A stretch of 64,000 nucleotides of DNA from Neorhizobium petrolearium (lineage in GTDB: Bacteria; Pseudomonadota; Alphaproteobacteria; Rhizobiales; Rhizobiaceae): NCBI RefSeq assembly GCF_017873175.1, contig NZ_JAGGJW010000012.1:186001-250000 (forward strand), written 5' to 3'. Every line of letters begins with the position of its first letter. Within the stretch, counting starts at the first letter, position 1. Positions 35,445-44,263 of this stretch are shown piece by piece. Under the pieces are notes generated by a model, which saw nothing but the letters and a program-made list of their open reading frames with translations, ran no database searches and had not been told where the DNA came from. The translations under genes and the position numbers were made by a program.

Positions 35445-36995
35445 ATGCTGGAAATGAAACGCCGCTTCTTCCTTGCTGGCACTGCCGCCGTCCTCGCCGC
35501 ACCGTCGCTGAGTATCGCTCAGGCAGCAACCCCGGCCAAGGGCGGCACGCTGCGCATCTCCGTCGACCAAGCGGCAAGCGTCATTCATCCGCTTCTGACC
35601 CGCGTCAACCCGGAATATTTGGTGACTGAGCTGCTCTATAGCAACTTGACACGCCTCAAGGTCGATATGTCGATCGAGCCGGATCTCGCCGAAAGCTGGG
35701 CCGCGAACGATGGTCTGACCGAGTGGACTTTCAAGCTGCGCAAGGGCGTCAGCTTCCACGACGGCTCCGCGTTCACGGCCAGTGACGTCGTCGCCACCTT
35801 CAAGGCGATCCTCGATCCTGCGACCGCTTCCCCGGGGCGCAACAATGTCGGCCCGATCTCCGATGTCGTTGCCGTTGACGATACGACGGTTCTGTTCAAG
35901 CTGTCAGGTCCGTATGCCGACCTCCCCGTCGCCATGGCCTACACCAACGCCCGCATCATCCCGGCCGCGATCGCGACCGGCGACCTGAAGAGCCTTTCTA
36001 CCAAGGCGGTCGGCACCGGCCCGTTCAAGCTCGTTTCCTATGAGCCCGATCGCCTGATCGTCGTTGAGCGCAACACCGACTACTATGATCCGGCGCGTCC
36101 TTATCTCGACCGCATCGAGGTGCAGGTCTTCCCCGACATCTCTGCAGAAGGTTCGGCCCTGATTGCCGGCGATGTCGACATCATCTCGACCATTCAGCCA
36201 ACCGAGTTTCTGCGCATCGACGGGACGGACGGCATTGATACGTTGCGCACGCCATCGGGCCAGTTTTGCAACATCAACTTCGGTTGTGACACCGCACCGT
36301 TCAACGACGCCCGCGTCCGCAAGGCGATCGCGCTTACCGTGGACCGCGAGGCGATGGTCGGTTTCGTCACCGAGGGCTTCGGCACGCCCGGTAACGACAC
36401 GCCCCTGAACGCGTCCTACCAATTCTTCAAGGGCGTCAAGCAGCGCGAGCAGAACATTGCCGAAGCGAAGAAGCTGCTAGCCGAGGCCGGACATGCAAAC
36501 GGCCTCGAACTGACCTTGATCGCTTCCGACCGGCCTGCTGTTCGCACGCAACTTGCTGTTGCCTTGCGCGAGATGGCCAAGGAAGCTGGCATCACCATCA
36601 ATGTCCAGACCATGCCGCACGCGACTTACCTCGAACAGGTCTGGAAGAAGGGCAGCTTCTACGTGGGTTTCTACAACATGCAGCCGACCCCGGACGGCAT
36701 CTTCAAGTTGCTTTATACCTCCGATGCGTCCTGGAACGAGACGCGTTGGAACAACAAGGCTTTCGACGCGCTGGTCGCCGAAGCCCGCGGGACGGTCGAT
36801 CCAGCCAAGCGTACCGAGCTCTATACCAAGGCGCAGGAAATCATGAACGAGGACGTTCCCTCGATCATCCCGTCCTTTTTCGACGTGCTGGCAGCCAAGC
36901 GTAGTTGGGTACAGGGGTTCGAGGCGCACCCGCGTGCGTCGGTATTCCGCCTTGATCATGTTTCGCTTGCCGACAAGGCGCCGAAGCGCGGCTGA
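35445..36995 (+). CDS. ABC importer, substrate-binding protein (SBP_bac_5 family), Tat signal
   Basis: 516-residue periplasmic protein. The N-terminus has KRRFFLAG followed by a hydrophobic stretch and AQA cleavage region, a twin-arginine type signal, so it is probably folded before export. The family core is visible at LAESWAANDGLTEWTFKLRKGVSFHDGSAF. AAGGGA lies 9 bases before the ATG at 35445; the ATG at 35454 is an alternative. It follows the M20 gene by 21 bp. A strong hairpin follows the stop. Confidence 0.9.
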   Translation: MLEMKRRFFLAGTAAVLAAPSLSIAQAATPAKGGTLRISVDQAASVIHPLLTRVNPEYLVTELLYSNLTRLKVDMSIEPDLAESWAANDGLTEWTFKLRKGVSFHDGSAFTASDVVATFKAILDPATASPGRNNVGPISDVVAVDDTTVLFKLSGPYADLPVAMAYTNARIIPAAIATGDLKSLSTKAVGTGPFKLVSYEPDRLIVVERNTDYYDPARPYLDRIEVQVFPDISAEGSALIAGDVDIISTIQPTEFLRIDGTDGIDTLRTPSGQFCNINFGCDTAPFNDARVRKAIALTVDREAMVGFVTEGFGTPGNDTPLNASYQFFKGVKQREQNIAEAKKLLAEAGHANGLELTLIASDRPAVRTQLAVALREMAKEAGITINVQTMPHATYLEQVWKKGSFYVGFYNMQPTPDGIFKLLYTSDASWNETRWNNKAFDALVAEARGTVDPAKRTELYTKAQEIMNEDVPSIIPSFFDVLAAKRSWVQGFEAHPRASVFRLDHVSLADKAPKRG

Positions 36996-37008
36996 TTTGT
37001 CAATGTCA

Positions 37009-37032
37009 CCGGACGCCCCGCCGGGCGTCCGG
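37009..37032 (+). other. Intercistronic hairpin after the binding-protein gene
   Basis: CCGGACGCCC, loop CGCC, GGGCGTCCGG: a perfect 10-bp stem, 13 bp after the binding-protein stop and directly before the permease gene. No T-tract follows, only CCCCC. It resembles the elements at 15117, 50121 and 61812 in position. Confidence 0.75.
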
Positions 37033-37037
37033 CCCCC

Positions 37038-38003
37038 TTGCCAAGGAACACGCTCCTGTCTGCGAACTACATAGCCAAGCGATTGGTGATGATCGTCTAC
37101 ACGCTATTCGTCGTGTCGCTCATCGTCTTCGCCATCACTCAGATCCTACCAGCCGATGCAGCCGTCATGATGTTGGGCGAGAACGCCACCAAGGAGGCAC
37201 TCGATGCGCTGCGTCAGACCATGGGGCTCGATGCTCCCGTCTGGCAGCAATATGCAACTTGGCTCTGGCACGTGCTGCAGGGCAACCTTGGTACTTCGCT
37301 TCGCACAGGCCAGCCAGTTGGCCCGGCGATGTTCGAAGCGCTCGGGCGCTCGCTGCTTTTGGCAGTGTTCTCCATCGGTCTGATGCTGATCCTTGCCGTT
37401 CCGCTTGGGATCATTGCTGCCATTCGCCGGGGCAAGGTTGCCGACATCGTGGTCAGCCTCGTCTCCTACGCCGGTGTCGCGCTGCCGGAATTCGTTACCG
37501 CGACGATTGCCGTGCTCATCTTCGCCGACTGGATGAAGTGGCTGCCGCCGACTGGTTATGTGCCGCTGACGGAAAACTTTGTCGACGGCATCGTCCATCT
37601 CGTGCTGCCGGTCTGCGTCATCTCGATCATTCTCATCGCCCACGTCTCGCGCATGGTCCGCTCTGAGCTGGTCGACGTGCTGCATACGGATTATATTCGC
37701 GCTGCCCGGTTGAAGGGCATTTCATCGGGCCAGGTTCTTCGTCGCCATGCGCTGCGCAATGCGCTCCTGCCAACTATCACTATCGTGGCCCTCGATGTCG
37801 GGTACCTACTCGGTGGCGTGATTGTCGTGGAGGAGATCTTCGCGATCCCGGGGATCGGCCGCCAGCTGATCGTCGCCATCCAGGCGCGCGACCTGCCGGC
37901 CATCCAGGCAGGCGTGCTGATCATGGCCGCCACCTATTCAATCGTCAATTTCATTGCCGACATCCTCTACGCCTGGCTCGACAAGAGGATCCAGTATGAC
38001 TGA
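37038..38003 (+). CDS. ABC importer permease, DppB type
   Basis: 321-residue permease with six predicted membrane segments; the first is YIAKRLVMIVYTLFVVSLIVFAI, and the coupling loop is around DVLHTDYIRAARLKGI. No ATG exists before the first segment. TTG at 37038 is the outermost start, but it lies 5 bases after a strong hairpin and has no ribosome site. An in-frame CTG at 37056 has AAGGA (37043-37047) 8 bases upstream. Either way the start is non-standard, which would lower translation. It overlaps the next gene by 8 bp. Confidence 0.85.
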   Translation: MPRNTLLSANYIAKRLVMIVYTLFVVSLIVFAITQILPADAAVMMLGENATKEALDALRQTMGLDAPVWQQYATWLWHVLQGNLGTSLRTGQPVGPAMFEALGRSLLLAVFSIGLMLILAVPLGIIAAIRRGKVADIVVSLVSYAGVALPEFVTATIAVLIFADWMKWLPPTGYVPLTENFVDGIVHLVLPVCVISIILIAHVSRMVRSELVDVLHTDYIRAARLKGISSGQVLRRHALRNALLPTITIVALDVGYLLGGVIVVEEIFAIPGIGRQLIVAIQARDLPAIQAGVLIMAATYSIVNFIADILYAWLDKRIQYD

Positions 38004-38820
38004 GTTCATGAAACGTCTCCTGAAGACGCCGCAGGGCGCCATCGGCATCTTGCTCGTGGGACTCGTCATGCTGGTCGTCGTCTTCGGTCCGATGGTCGCA
38101 CCGCACGACCCGGAAGCTCTCTCGCCGCTCTCCCGCTACAAGGGGCCGAGCCTTTCCTATTGGCTCGGAACCGACCAGTATGGCCGCGACATCTTCAGCC
38201 GTCTGCTGATCGGCGCCCGCGCCACTGTCGTCATGGCCGTGCTCGCCACAATCGCGGGCACTTTGATCGGCGCTCTGATCGGCACCGCGTCCGCCTTCCT
38301 CGGCGGCCGCGCCGACGAGCTGATCATGCGCACCATCGATGCTGTCATGTCGATCCCGAGCCTGCTCTTTGCTTTGCTGGTGGTGAACCTTCTCGGCTCC
38401 AGCACGATCAACGCGTTGATCGCCGTCGCCATCGCCTTTGCACCGGGCATGGCACGCATCACCCGCAGCGTCGCGCTCTCCGTCCGCAAGCAGGACTACG
38501 TCAACGCGGCCATCGCCCGCGGCGAAAGCTCCGCCTATATCATCCGCCGCGAAATGCTGCCGAACGTCGTTGCTCCGATCATCGTCGAAATGACCATCCG
38601 CGTCTCGTTTGCCGTGATGCTGTTCGCGACCTTGAGCTTCCTCGGTCTTGGTGCCCAGCCGCCGGCGGCCGAATGGGGGCTGATGGTCTCTGAAGCGCGC
38701 CGCTACATGCACTTGAGTGCCGGCATCCTGATCTGGCCGAGTGTGGCGATCGCCATCGTCGCTGTCGGCTTCAACCTTCTGGGCGACGGGCTTCGCGATG
38801 CCCTCAATCCGCGAACCTGA
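37996..38820 (+). CDS. ABC importer permease, DppC type
   Basis: 274-residue second permease. It has one early membrane segment, then WLGTDQYGRDIFSRLL, the classical DppC segment before the core, five more segments and the coupling loop KQDYVNAAIARGESSAYII. The ATG at 37996 has AGAGGA upstream and overlaps the end of the first permease gene by 8 bp. The reading frame is open further upstream, but that part overlaps the partner gene and is not membrane-like. Confidence 0.9.
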   Translation: MTEFMKRLLKTPQGAIGILLVGLVMLVVVFGPMVAPHDPEALSPLSRYKGPSLSYWLGTDQYGRDIFSRLLIGARATVVMAVLATIAGTLIGALIGTASAFLGGRADELIMRTIDAVMSIPSLLFALLVVNLLGSSTINALIAVAIAFAPGMARITRSVALSVRKQDYVNAAIARGESSAYIIRREMLPNVVAPIIVEMTIRVSFAVMLFATLSFLGLGAQPPAAEWGLMVSEARRYMHLSAGILIWPSVAIAIVAVGFNLLGDGLRDALNPRT

Positions 38821-38830
38821 GGTAGACATT

Positions 38831-40462
38831 ATGACCAATACAGAAGATTGCCCGGTGCTTGCGATCGAAAACTACTCGCTGGATTACGAGACCGCGAACG
38901 GTCCGTATCACGCGCTGAAGACCATCAATCTCGCCATCAAGCGCGGCGAAATTCTCGGGCTCGTCGGTGAATCCGGGTCCGGCAAGACCTCGCTTGCGTG
39001 GTCGATCATGCGCTACCTGCCGACGAATGCGCGCGAACCCGGTGGCAAGATCCTGCTTTGCGGCGACAACCTGCTGGAAAAATCCGAACGCCAGATGGAA
39101 ACGTTTCGCGGCCGGCGCATCAGCATGGTGTTTCAGGATCCGAGCACATCGCTCAACCCGACGCTGTCGCTTGGTACCCAACTGTCGGAAGTGCTCGTGC
39201 GCCATCGCGGGCTGACACGTCAGCAGGCGTGGAAGGAGGGCGAGGCATTGCTGGCGCATGTGGGCCTGAAGACGCCGGCACAGATGATGCATCGCATGCC
39301 TCACGAAGCGTCGGGCGGCGAAAAGCAGCGAGTCGTTATCGCCTCGGCCTTCGCCTGCAACCCACAATGCATCATTTTCGATGAGCCAACCACGGCGCTC
39401 GACGTCATCACCTCGCGCCAAATCCTCGACCTTTTTGTAGAACTGCAAGCCGAGACCGGCGTCGCGTCACTTTATATCTCACACGATCTCGCGCTGGTCG
39501 CACGCACCGCCAGCCGTGTGGCGGTCATCAGGCGCGGGGGTATCGTCGAGCAGGGCAGCGTCCGCGAGATCTTCATCAATCCGCAGCAGGCGTACACCCG
39601 CGAATTGATCGCCGCCGTTCCCGATCCCGCCCATCGGCTGGTGAAGGATGATGTCGTCGCGACTGACGAACCACTGGTGAAGGTCGAAAACGTCAGCGTC
39701 TATTTTGGCCGCAAGCCGTTCTTCGCAGCCTTGACCGGCAGGAAGATGGACCGTGTCACCGGCAACAACGCCATCAACCTCGTCGTCAATGCGAGCGAAA
39801 TCCTCGGTATTGTCGGTGAATCCGGTTCGGGTAAATCGACGCTCGCCAAGGCAATGACCGGCCTTAATCGCTTCGAGGGTAGGATTTGGTTCGACGGGCG
39901 CGAGATCTGCAGCTCGTCCGACATGGACAATGCTTACCGAAAGGACGTGCAGATCATCTTCCAGCACCCGGATGCATCGCTCAATCCGCGTCAGAAGATC
40001 TCGGAAATTCTGTCACGTCCGCTGAAACTGTTCGGGAATGCCACCGATCTCGACAAGCAGATCGGCGACATGCTGGAACAGGTACGCCTGCCGCGCACCC
40101 ACGCGAACCGCTATCCGCACCAGCTTTCGGGCGGCGAGAAACAGCGTGTGGCGATAGCCCGCGCATTTGCTTCCAGACCGAAACTCGTCATCTGCGACGA
40201 GATCACCTCGGCGCTCGACGTCTCGGTGCAGGCCTCGGTCGTGGAGCTTCTCTTGGAATTGCAGAAGGCGAGCGGTACGGCCTATCTCTTCATCACCCAC
40301 GACCTCAACCTGATCCGTCAGATCGCCCACCGGATCGCCGTCATGTATCGCGGCGACCTGATCGAGGTGGTGAAGGCCGATGAGATCGATAACCCTGACC
40401 GGGCGGACTATACCCGCCGCCTGATCGAGGCGGTGCCGCGCGCCGCTGCCCAATATCAATGA
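38831..40462 (+). CDS. ABC importer ATPase, fused DppD-DppF type
   Basis: 543-residue protein with two complete ATPase domains in one chain. The first has Walker A GESGSGKTS, signature ASGGEKQRV and Walker B CIIFDEPTTALD. The second has GESGSGKST, LSGGEKQRV and LVICDEITSALD, in which the usual Pro after DE is Ile. The ATG at 38831 follows the permease stop by 10 bp. The importer is thus one binding protein, two permeases and a fused ATPase, unlike the five-gene importer at 13.5-18.8 kb but like the one at 46.5-51.8 kb. Confidence 0.92.
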   Translation: MTNTEDCPVLAIENYSLDYETANGPYHALKTINLAIKRGEILGLVGESGSGKTSLAWSIMRYLPTNAREPGGKILLCGDNLLEKSERQMETFRGRRISMVFQDPSTSLNPTLSLGTQLSEVLVRHRGLTRQQAWKEGEALLAHVGLKTPAQMMHRMPHEASGGEKQRVVIASAFACNPQCIIFDEPTTALDVITSRQILDLFVELQAETGVASLYISHDLALVARTASRVAVIRRGGIVEQGSVREIFINPQQAYTRELIAAVPDPAHRLVKDDVVATDEPLVKVENVSVYFGRKPFFAALTGRKMDRVTGNNAINLVVNASEILGIVGESGSGKSTLAKAMTGLNRFEGRIWFDGREICSSSDMDNAYRKDVQIIFQHPDASLNPRQKISEILSRPLKLFGNATDLDKQIGDMLEQVRLPRTHANRYPHQLSGGEKQRVAIARAFASRPKLVICDEITSALDVSVQASVVELLLELQKASGTAYLFITHDLNLIRQIAHRIAVMYRGDLIEVVKADEIDNPDRADYTRRLIEAVPRAAAQYQ

Positions 40463-40484
40463 CACCGCATCAAGGAGCATGACA

Positions 40485-41705
40485 ATGGACCCGAAGTCCC
40501 TGCTGGACCGGATCGACGAAAAGGCCTGCCTCGATTTCCTGTCGATGATGGTCCAGCACAAGAGCCACTCGGAGACCGAGGGCGAGAAGGATCTCGCCCG
40601 CTTCATGGCGAAAGAGCTTGAAAAGATCGGCGTCGAGGCCGAACTTCAGGCCTTCGACGAAGGCCGCCGTTTCAACACGATCGGCCGCCTGAAGGGGCAG
40701 GGCGGCGGCAAGAGCCTGCTGTTCAACGGCCATCTTGATACCAACCCGGTCACCGAGGGCTGGACGGTCGATCCTTATGCCGGCCTTGTCGACGACAAGT
40801 TCATCTATGGCATCGGCGTTTCCAACATGAAGGCGGGCGATGCTGCCTATTTCTGCGCCGTAAAGACGCTGCTTGACGCCGGCATCAAGCTGAAGGGGGA
40901 TGTGATCCTGACCTTCGTCGTCGGCGAACTGCAAGGCGGCGTCGGCACGCTTGCCGCAATCAAAAGCGGCGTTAAGGCCGATTACTTCATCAACAGCGAG
41001 CCGAGCGACCTCGTCGCGGTCACCATGCATGCTGCAGCGCTGAGCTATGTGATCGAGCTGACCGGCGACACTCGCCATCTGTCGAAGCGGGAGGAATCAG
41101 TTGACGCCATCGCAGCGGCTTGCGACATCATCCCGCGCATCAACGCGATGACTTTCAGCGGCGCCAGGAGCGATGTTCACCGCTCTGTCAACCGCGGCCA
41201 TGTCGGCGTCGTCCACGGCGCGCTCGGTCGCAATCTGGAAGAGTGGCGTCCGCCGCAGGTGGCCGATTTCGTCCGGCTCAAGGGGTCGTGCCGTTATGCT
41301 CCGGGCCAGACGCAGGAGGGTGTTCTGGCCGATCTGGACAAGGAATTGCGCGCGCTTGAGGGCCGCTTCCCGGGCCTCAAAGCCAAGCTCGTTCCAGAAA
41401 TGATCGAAGGCCGTCCGCTGATGCCGCCCTTTGAGGTCTCTCCGGATTCGCGCATCGTGAGGTCGATCAACGCCGCTTACGAAGCCGTCCGCGGCCAAAA
41501 GCAGCCGACCGGCGCGATCACCCCGACACGCTTTTACGGCACCGATGCCGGCCACCTCTATCATGAGCTTGGCATGGAAGGCATCGTCTGCGGTCCGGGC
41601 GGTCGTTACAACACAATGCCCGACGAGCGTGTCGACATCGTTGACTTCCTCGACATGATCCGCGTCTACATGCTGACCATCCTCGATATCTGCGAGGCAG
41701 TCTGA
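40485..41705 (+). CDS. M20 family protein lacking several metal ligands
   Basis: 406-residue protein that clearly follows the M20 fold (FNGHLDTNPVTEGWTVDPYAG, then GIGVSNMKAGDAAY). The bridging Asp of the family (G.DMKGG) is Asn here (SNMKAG). The Glu-Glu pair (DEE.GG) reads GELQGG, so the metal-binding Glu is Leu. The late metal His (HTPDE) reads NTMPDE. HLD and the first Glu remain. It may be metal-free, single-metal or a binding protein rather than a normal peptidase. AAGGAG favours the ATG at 40485 over 40479. The next gene starts one base after its stop. Confidence 0.85.
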   Translation: MDPKSLLDRIDEKACLDFLSMMVQHKSHSETEGEKDLARFMAKELEKIGVEAELQAFDEGRRFNTIGRLKGQGGGKSLLFNGHLDTNPVTEGWTVDPYAGLVDDKFIYGIGVSNMKAGDAAYFCAVKTLLDAGIKLKGDVILTFVVGELQGGVGTLAAIKSGVKADYFINSEPSDLVAVTMHAAALSYVIELTGDTRHLSKREESVDAIAAACDIIPRINAMTFSGARSDVHRSVNRGHVGVVHGALGRNLEEWRPPQVADFVRLKGSCRYAPGQTQEGVLADLDKELRALEGRFPGLKAKLVPEMIEGRPLMPPFEVSPDSRIVRSINAAYEAVRGQKQPTGAITPTRFYGTDAGHLYHELGMEGIVCGPGGRYNTMPDERVDIVDFLDMIRVYMLTILDICEAV

Positions 41706-41706
41706 C

Positions 41707-42825
41707 ATGTTCTCCCGGGCAGAATTTGAACGTCGGATCGCTCGCGCCCGGGGCGTCATGATGTCCGCCGGTGCGGATCTGCTGCTCGTCGACAGCGGCG
41801 AGCTCCTGGCCTGGCTGACGGGCTATACCGTGTCTGAAACCATGTATCGCGCGGCCTTCCTGCCACGCGAGGGCGATGCCTGGTTCACGCTGCGCGCACT
41901 CGACGAGGCGCCGTGCCGTGAGAAGAGTTGGATTACGGATATCGTCGGTTTTGCCGATACGGAGGAGGCGCAGGCTGCGGTTGCCGCCAGCATCTGCGAT
42001 CGCGGATTTGCCGGTATGCGGATCGGGCTGGATACCAACTCCTACAGCATGAGCGCCCAGACGTTCATGCGTCTGAAAACGCTTCTTCCACAGGCGGCAT
42101 TCGTGCCCATGCCGGGGCTCAGCGATAGTCTGCGCTGGGTGAAGTCGCAAGAAGAGATCGCGATTCTCAAGCAGGCGTCCCTGATCGCCGACAAGGCAAT
42201 GCTGGAAATCGCGCGTCATGCTAGGCTTGGGATGACGACCCGCGACGCGGCTGCTATCGCCTCCAATGTCTTCCTGCGCGAGGGCGCCGATACCGGCGAA
42301 GTCGGACCTGTCGTAAAGGCGTGCGGTAACCACGAGTTCTTGCATGGTGCATTCAAGACGGAGGAGATCGAAGAGGGCGACATCTTGCATGTCGAACTCA
42401 TTCCGCGCGTCGGAAACTACGGTGCGCGCATCATGCGGCCGATCATTGTCGGTGCGCCCCCTGCCGCCCTTTCTGCCAGCGCTGACAGGCTGGTGGAGCT
42501 TCAGGATCGGCAGATCGCAGCGATGAAGCCGGGGACGATCGCCCGCGATGTGGATGCGATCATGAGGCAGGGAGCGCTCGGCTCAGGCCTGCGGCCGTCT
42601 TATGACAACGTCACGGCTTACACACTAGGTCTATACACCCGCACCCCGCGCACCAGCGATTTTTCCAGCGTTTTTCTGCCGACGTCGGATTGGGCGCTGG
42701 AGGAGGGGATGGTGTTCCATCTTTATGCGACTGCGCTGGGTCTCGGCTTCAGCGAGACGGTCGTTGTCAGTAACGATGGGGGCCTGCGACTGACTCAATG
42801 TCCAAGGCACATCTTGCACACGTGA
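41707..42825 (+). CDS. M24 family (creatinase / Xaa-Pro peptidase-like) protein, metal ligands mostly lost
   Basis: 372 residues: an N-terminal creatinase-type domain (about 1-125, LLVDSGELLAWLTGYTVSE) and a C-terminal pita-bread domain (SQEEIAILKQASLIADKAM onward). In metal-dependent members the ligands are Asp, Asp, His, Glu, Glu. Here the first two positions read VELIPRVGNYGARI (Glu and Arg), the GHG His region reads YTLGLY and the EPG Glu region reads FHLYAT; only the last Glu (GFSETVVV) is kept. Creatinase itself is metal-free, so a non-peptidase hydrolase of a small nitrogen compound is possible. Last gene of the operon. Confidence 0.82.
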   Translation: MFSRAEFERRIARARGVMMSAGADLLLVDSGELLAWLTGYTVSETMYRAAFLPREGDAWFTLRALDEAPCREKSWITDIVGFADTEEAQAAVAASICDRGFAGMRIGLDTNSYSMSAQTFMRLKTLLPQAAFVPMPGLSDSLRWVKSQEEIAILKQASLIADKAMLEIARHARLGMTTRDAAAIASNVFLREGADTGEVGPVVKACGNHEFLHGAFKTEEIEEGDILHVELIPRVGNYGARIMRPIIVGAPPAALSASADRLVELQDRQIAAMKPGTIARDVDAIMRQGALGSGLRPSYDNVTAYTLGLYTRTPRTSDFSSVFLPTSDWALEEGMVFHLYATALGLGFSETVVVSNDGGLRLTQCPRHILHT

Positions 42826-42847
42826 TGAATTGTCAGGTGGCTCCGAC

Positions 42848-42870
42848 GGATGGTTAAGCTGTAACCATCC
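42848..42870. terminator. Hairpin between the M24 gene and preA
   Basis: Perfect 9-bp stem GGATGGTTA / TAACCATCC with loop AGCTG, 22 bp after the M24 stop, in the gap between converging genes. There is no long T-tract, so it may work with Rho or as a mRNA end. Confidence 0.6.
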
Positions 42871-42935
42871 ATTGCTGATCCGGAAAGGGCGGTAGGAAAT
42901 GCCTCGGCCGCGCTGACCGAGACATCACGGTTCAG

Positions 42936-44249
42936 CTACTCCGCTGCCTGCCTTGCCATCGGGTTGTTCGGATGCGTCGTCCAGTTGGCGTAGTTCGGAT
43001 CGACCACTTTGCCGGTGCGTTTGTCGAGCTCGCCGGGTTCAAGCCCGACCATGGTGATGCAGTTCTCGACCGGACAGACGTTGACGCAGAGATTGCAGCC
43101 GACGCATTCCTCTTCCATCACCTCGAAGTGGCGGACGCCGTCGATCATATTGGTGATCGCCTGGTGCGAGGTATCCTCGCAGGCGATGTGACAGCGGCCG
43201 CATTTGATGCAGGCGTCCTGGTCGATATGTGCCTTGGCGATGTAGTTGAGGTTGAGATACTGCCAGTCGCTGACGTTTGGAACGGCGCGGCCGATGATGT
43301 CGTCGAGGCTCCTGTGGCCCTTCGCGTCCATCCAGTCGGAAAGGCCGGTAATCATCTCCTGGACAATCTTGAAGCCGTAGGTCATGGCAGCAGTACAGAC
43401 CTGCACGTTACCGGCCCCGAGCGCCAAAAATTCCGCCGCATCCCGCCAGGTGGTGATGCCGCCGATGCCGGAGATCGGCAGACCGTAGGTTTCCGGATCA
43501 CGGGCGATCTCGGCCACCATGTTGAGCGCGATCGGTTTCACCGCCGGGCCGCAATAGCCGCCATGCGAGCCCTTGCCGCCGACCGTCGGATTGGGGGCGA
43601 AGTTGTCGAGGTCGACGGAGACGATCGAATTGATCGTGTTGATCAGCGACACGGCATCGGTGCCGCCCGCCTTCGCCGCGCGAGCGGGCTTGCGGATGTC
43701 GGTGATGTTCGGAGTGAGCTTGGTGATGACCGGCATGCGGGTGTACTGCTTGCACCAGCGCACCACCATCTCGATATATTCCGGCACCTGGCCGACCGCC
43801 GAGCCCATGCCGCGCTCGGACATGCCGTGGGGACAGCCGAAATTGAGCTCGATGCCGTCGGCGCCGGTCTCCTCGACGAGCGGCAGGATCGCCTTCCAGG
43901 CGTTTTCCTCGCAGGGGACCATGATAGAGGCCACCAGCGCCCGGTCCGGCCAGTTCATCTTCACCTGCTTCATCTCGCGAAGGTTGGTGTAGAGGTCGCG
44001 GTCGGTGATGAGCTCGATATTGTTCAGGCCGAGCAGGCGGCGGTCGGCACCCCAGATCGCGCCGTAGCGCGGGCCGTTGACATTGACGACCGGAGGGCCT
44101 TCTTCGCCCAGCGTCTTCCAGACGACGCCGCCCCAGCCCGCCTTGAAGGCGCGCTCGACGTTATAGGCCTTGTCGGTCGGCGGTGCGGAGGCAAGCCAGA
44201 AGGGGTTCGGGGACTTGATGCCGACGAAATTGTTGCGGAGATCAGCCAT
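42936..44249 (-). CDS. preA: NAD-dependent dihydropyrimidine dehydrogenase, subunit PreA
   Basis: 437-residue catalytic subunit that reduces uracil or thymine to the 5,6-dihydro form. The N-terminal two-thirds is an FMN TIM barrel of the dihydroorotate dehydrogenase type (NPFWLASAPPTDKAYNVERAF; NFGCPHGMSERGMGSAVGQ). The C-terminus holds two [4Fe-4S] motifs, CIKCGRCHIAC and CVGCNLCVNVC. It pairs with PreT, 14 bp upstream in the same operon. Its product is the substrate of the dihydropyrimidinase encoded at 0.6-2.1 kb. Confidence 0.94.
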   Translation of the reverse strand: MADLRNNFVGIKSPNPFWLASAPPTDKAYNVERAFKAGWGGVVWKTLGEEGPPVVNVNGPRYGAIWGADRRLLGLNNIELITDRDLYTNLREMKQVKMNWPDRALVASIMVPCEENAWKAILPLVEETGADGIELNFGCPHGMSERGMGSAVGQVPEYIEMVVRWCKQYTRMPVITKLTPNITDIRKPARAAKAGGTDAVSLINTINSIVSVDLDNFAPNPTVGGKGSHGGYCGPAVKPIALNMVAEIARDPETYGLPISGIGGITTWRDAAEFLALGAGNVQVCTAAMTYGFKIVQEMITGLSDWMDAKGHRSLDDIIGRAVPNVSDWQYLNLNYIAKAHIDQDACIKCGRCHIACEDTSHQAITNMIDGVRHFEVMEEECVGCNLCVNVCPVENCITMVGLEPGELDKRTGKVVDPNYANWTTHPNNPMARQAAE

Positions 44250-44263
44250 GGTTCGTTCTCCTC

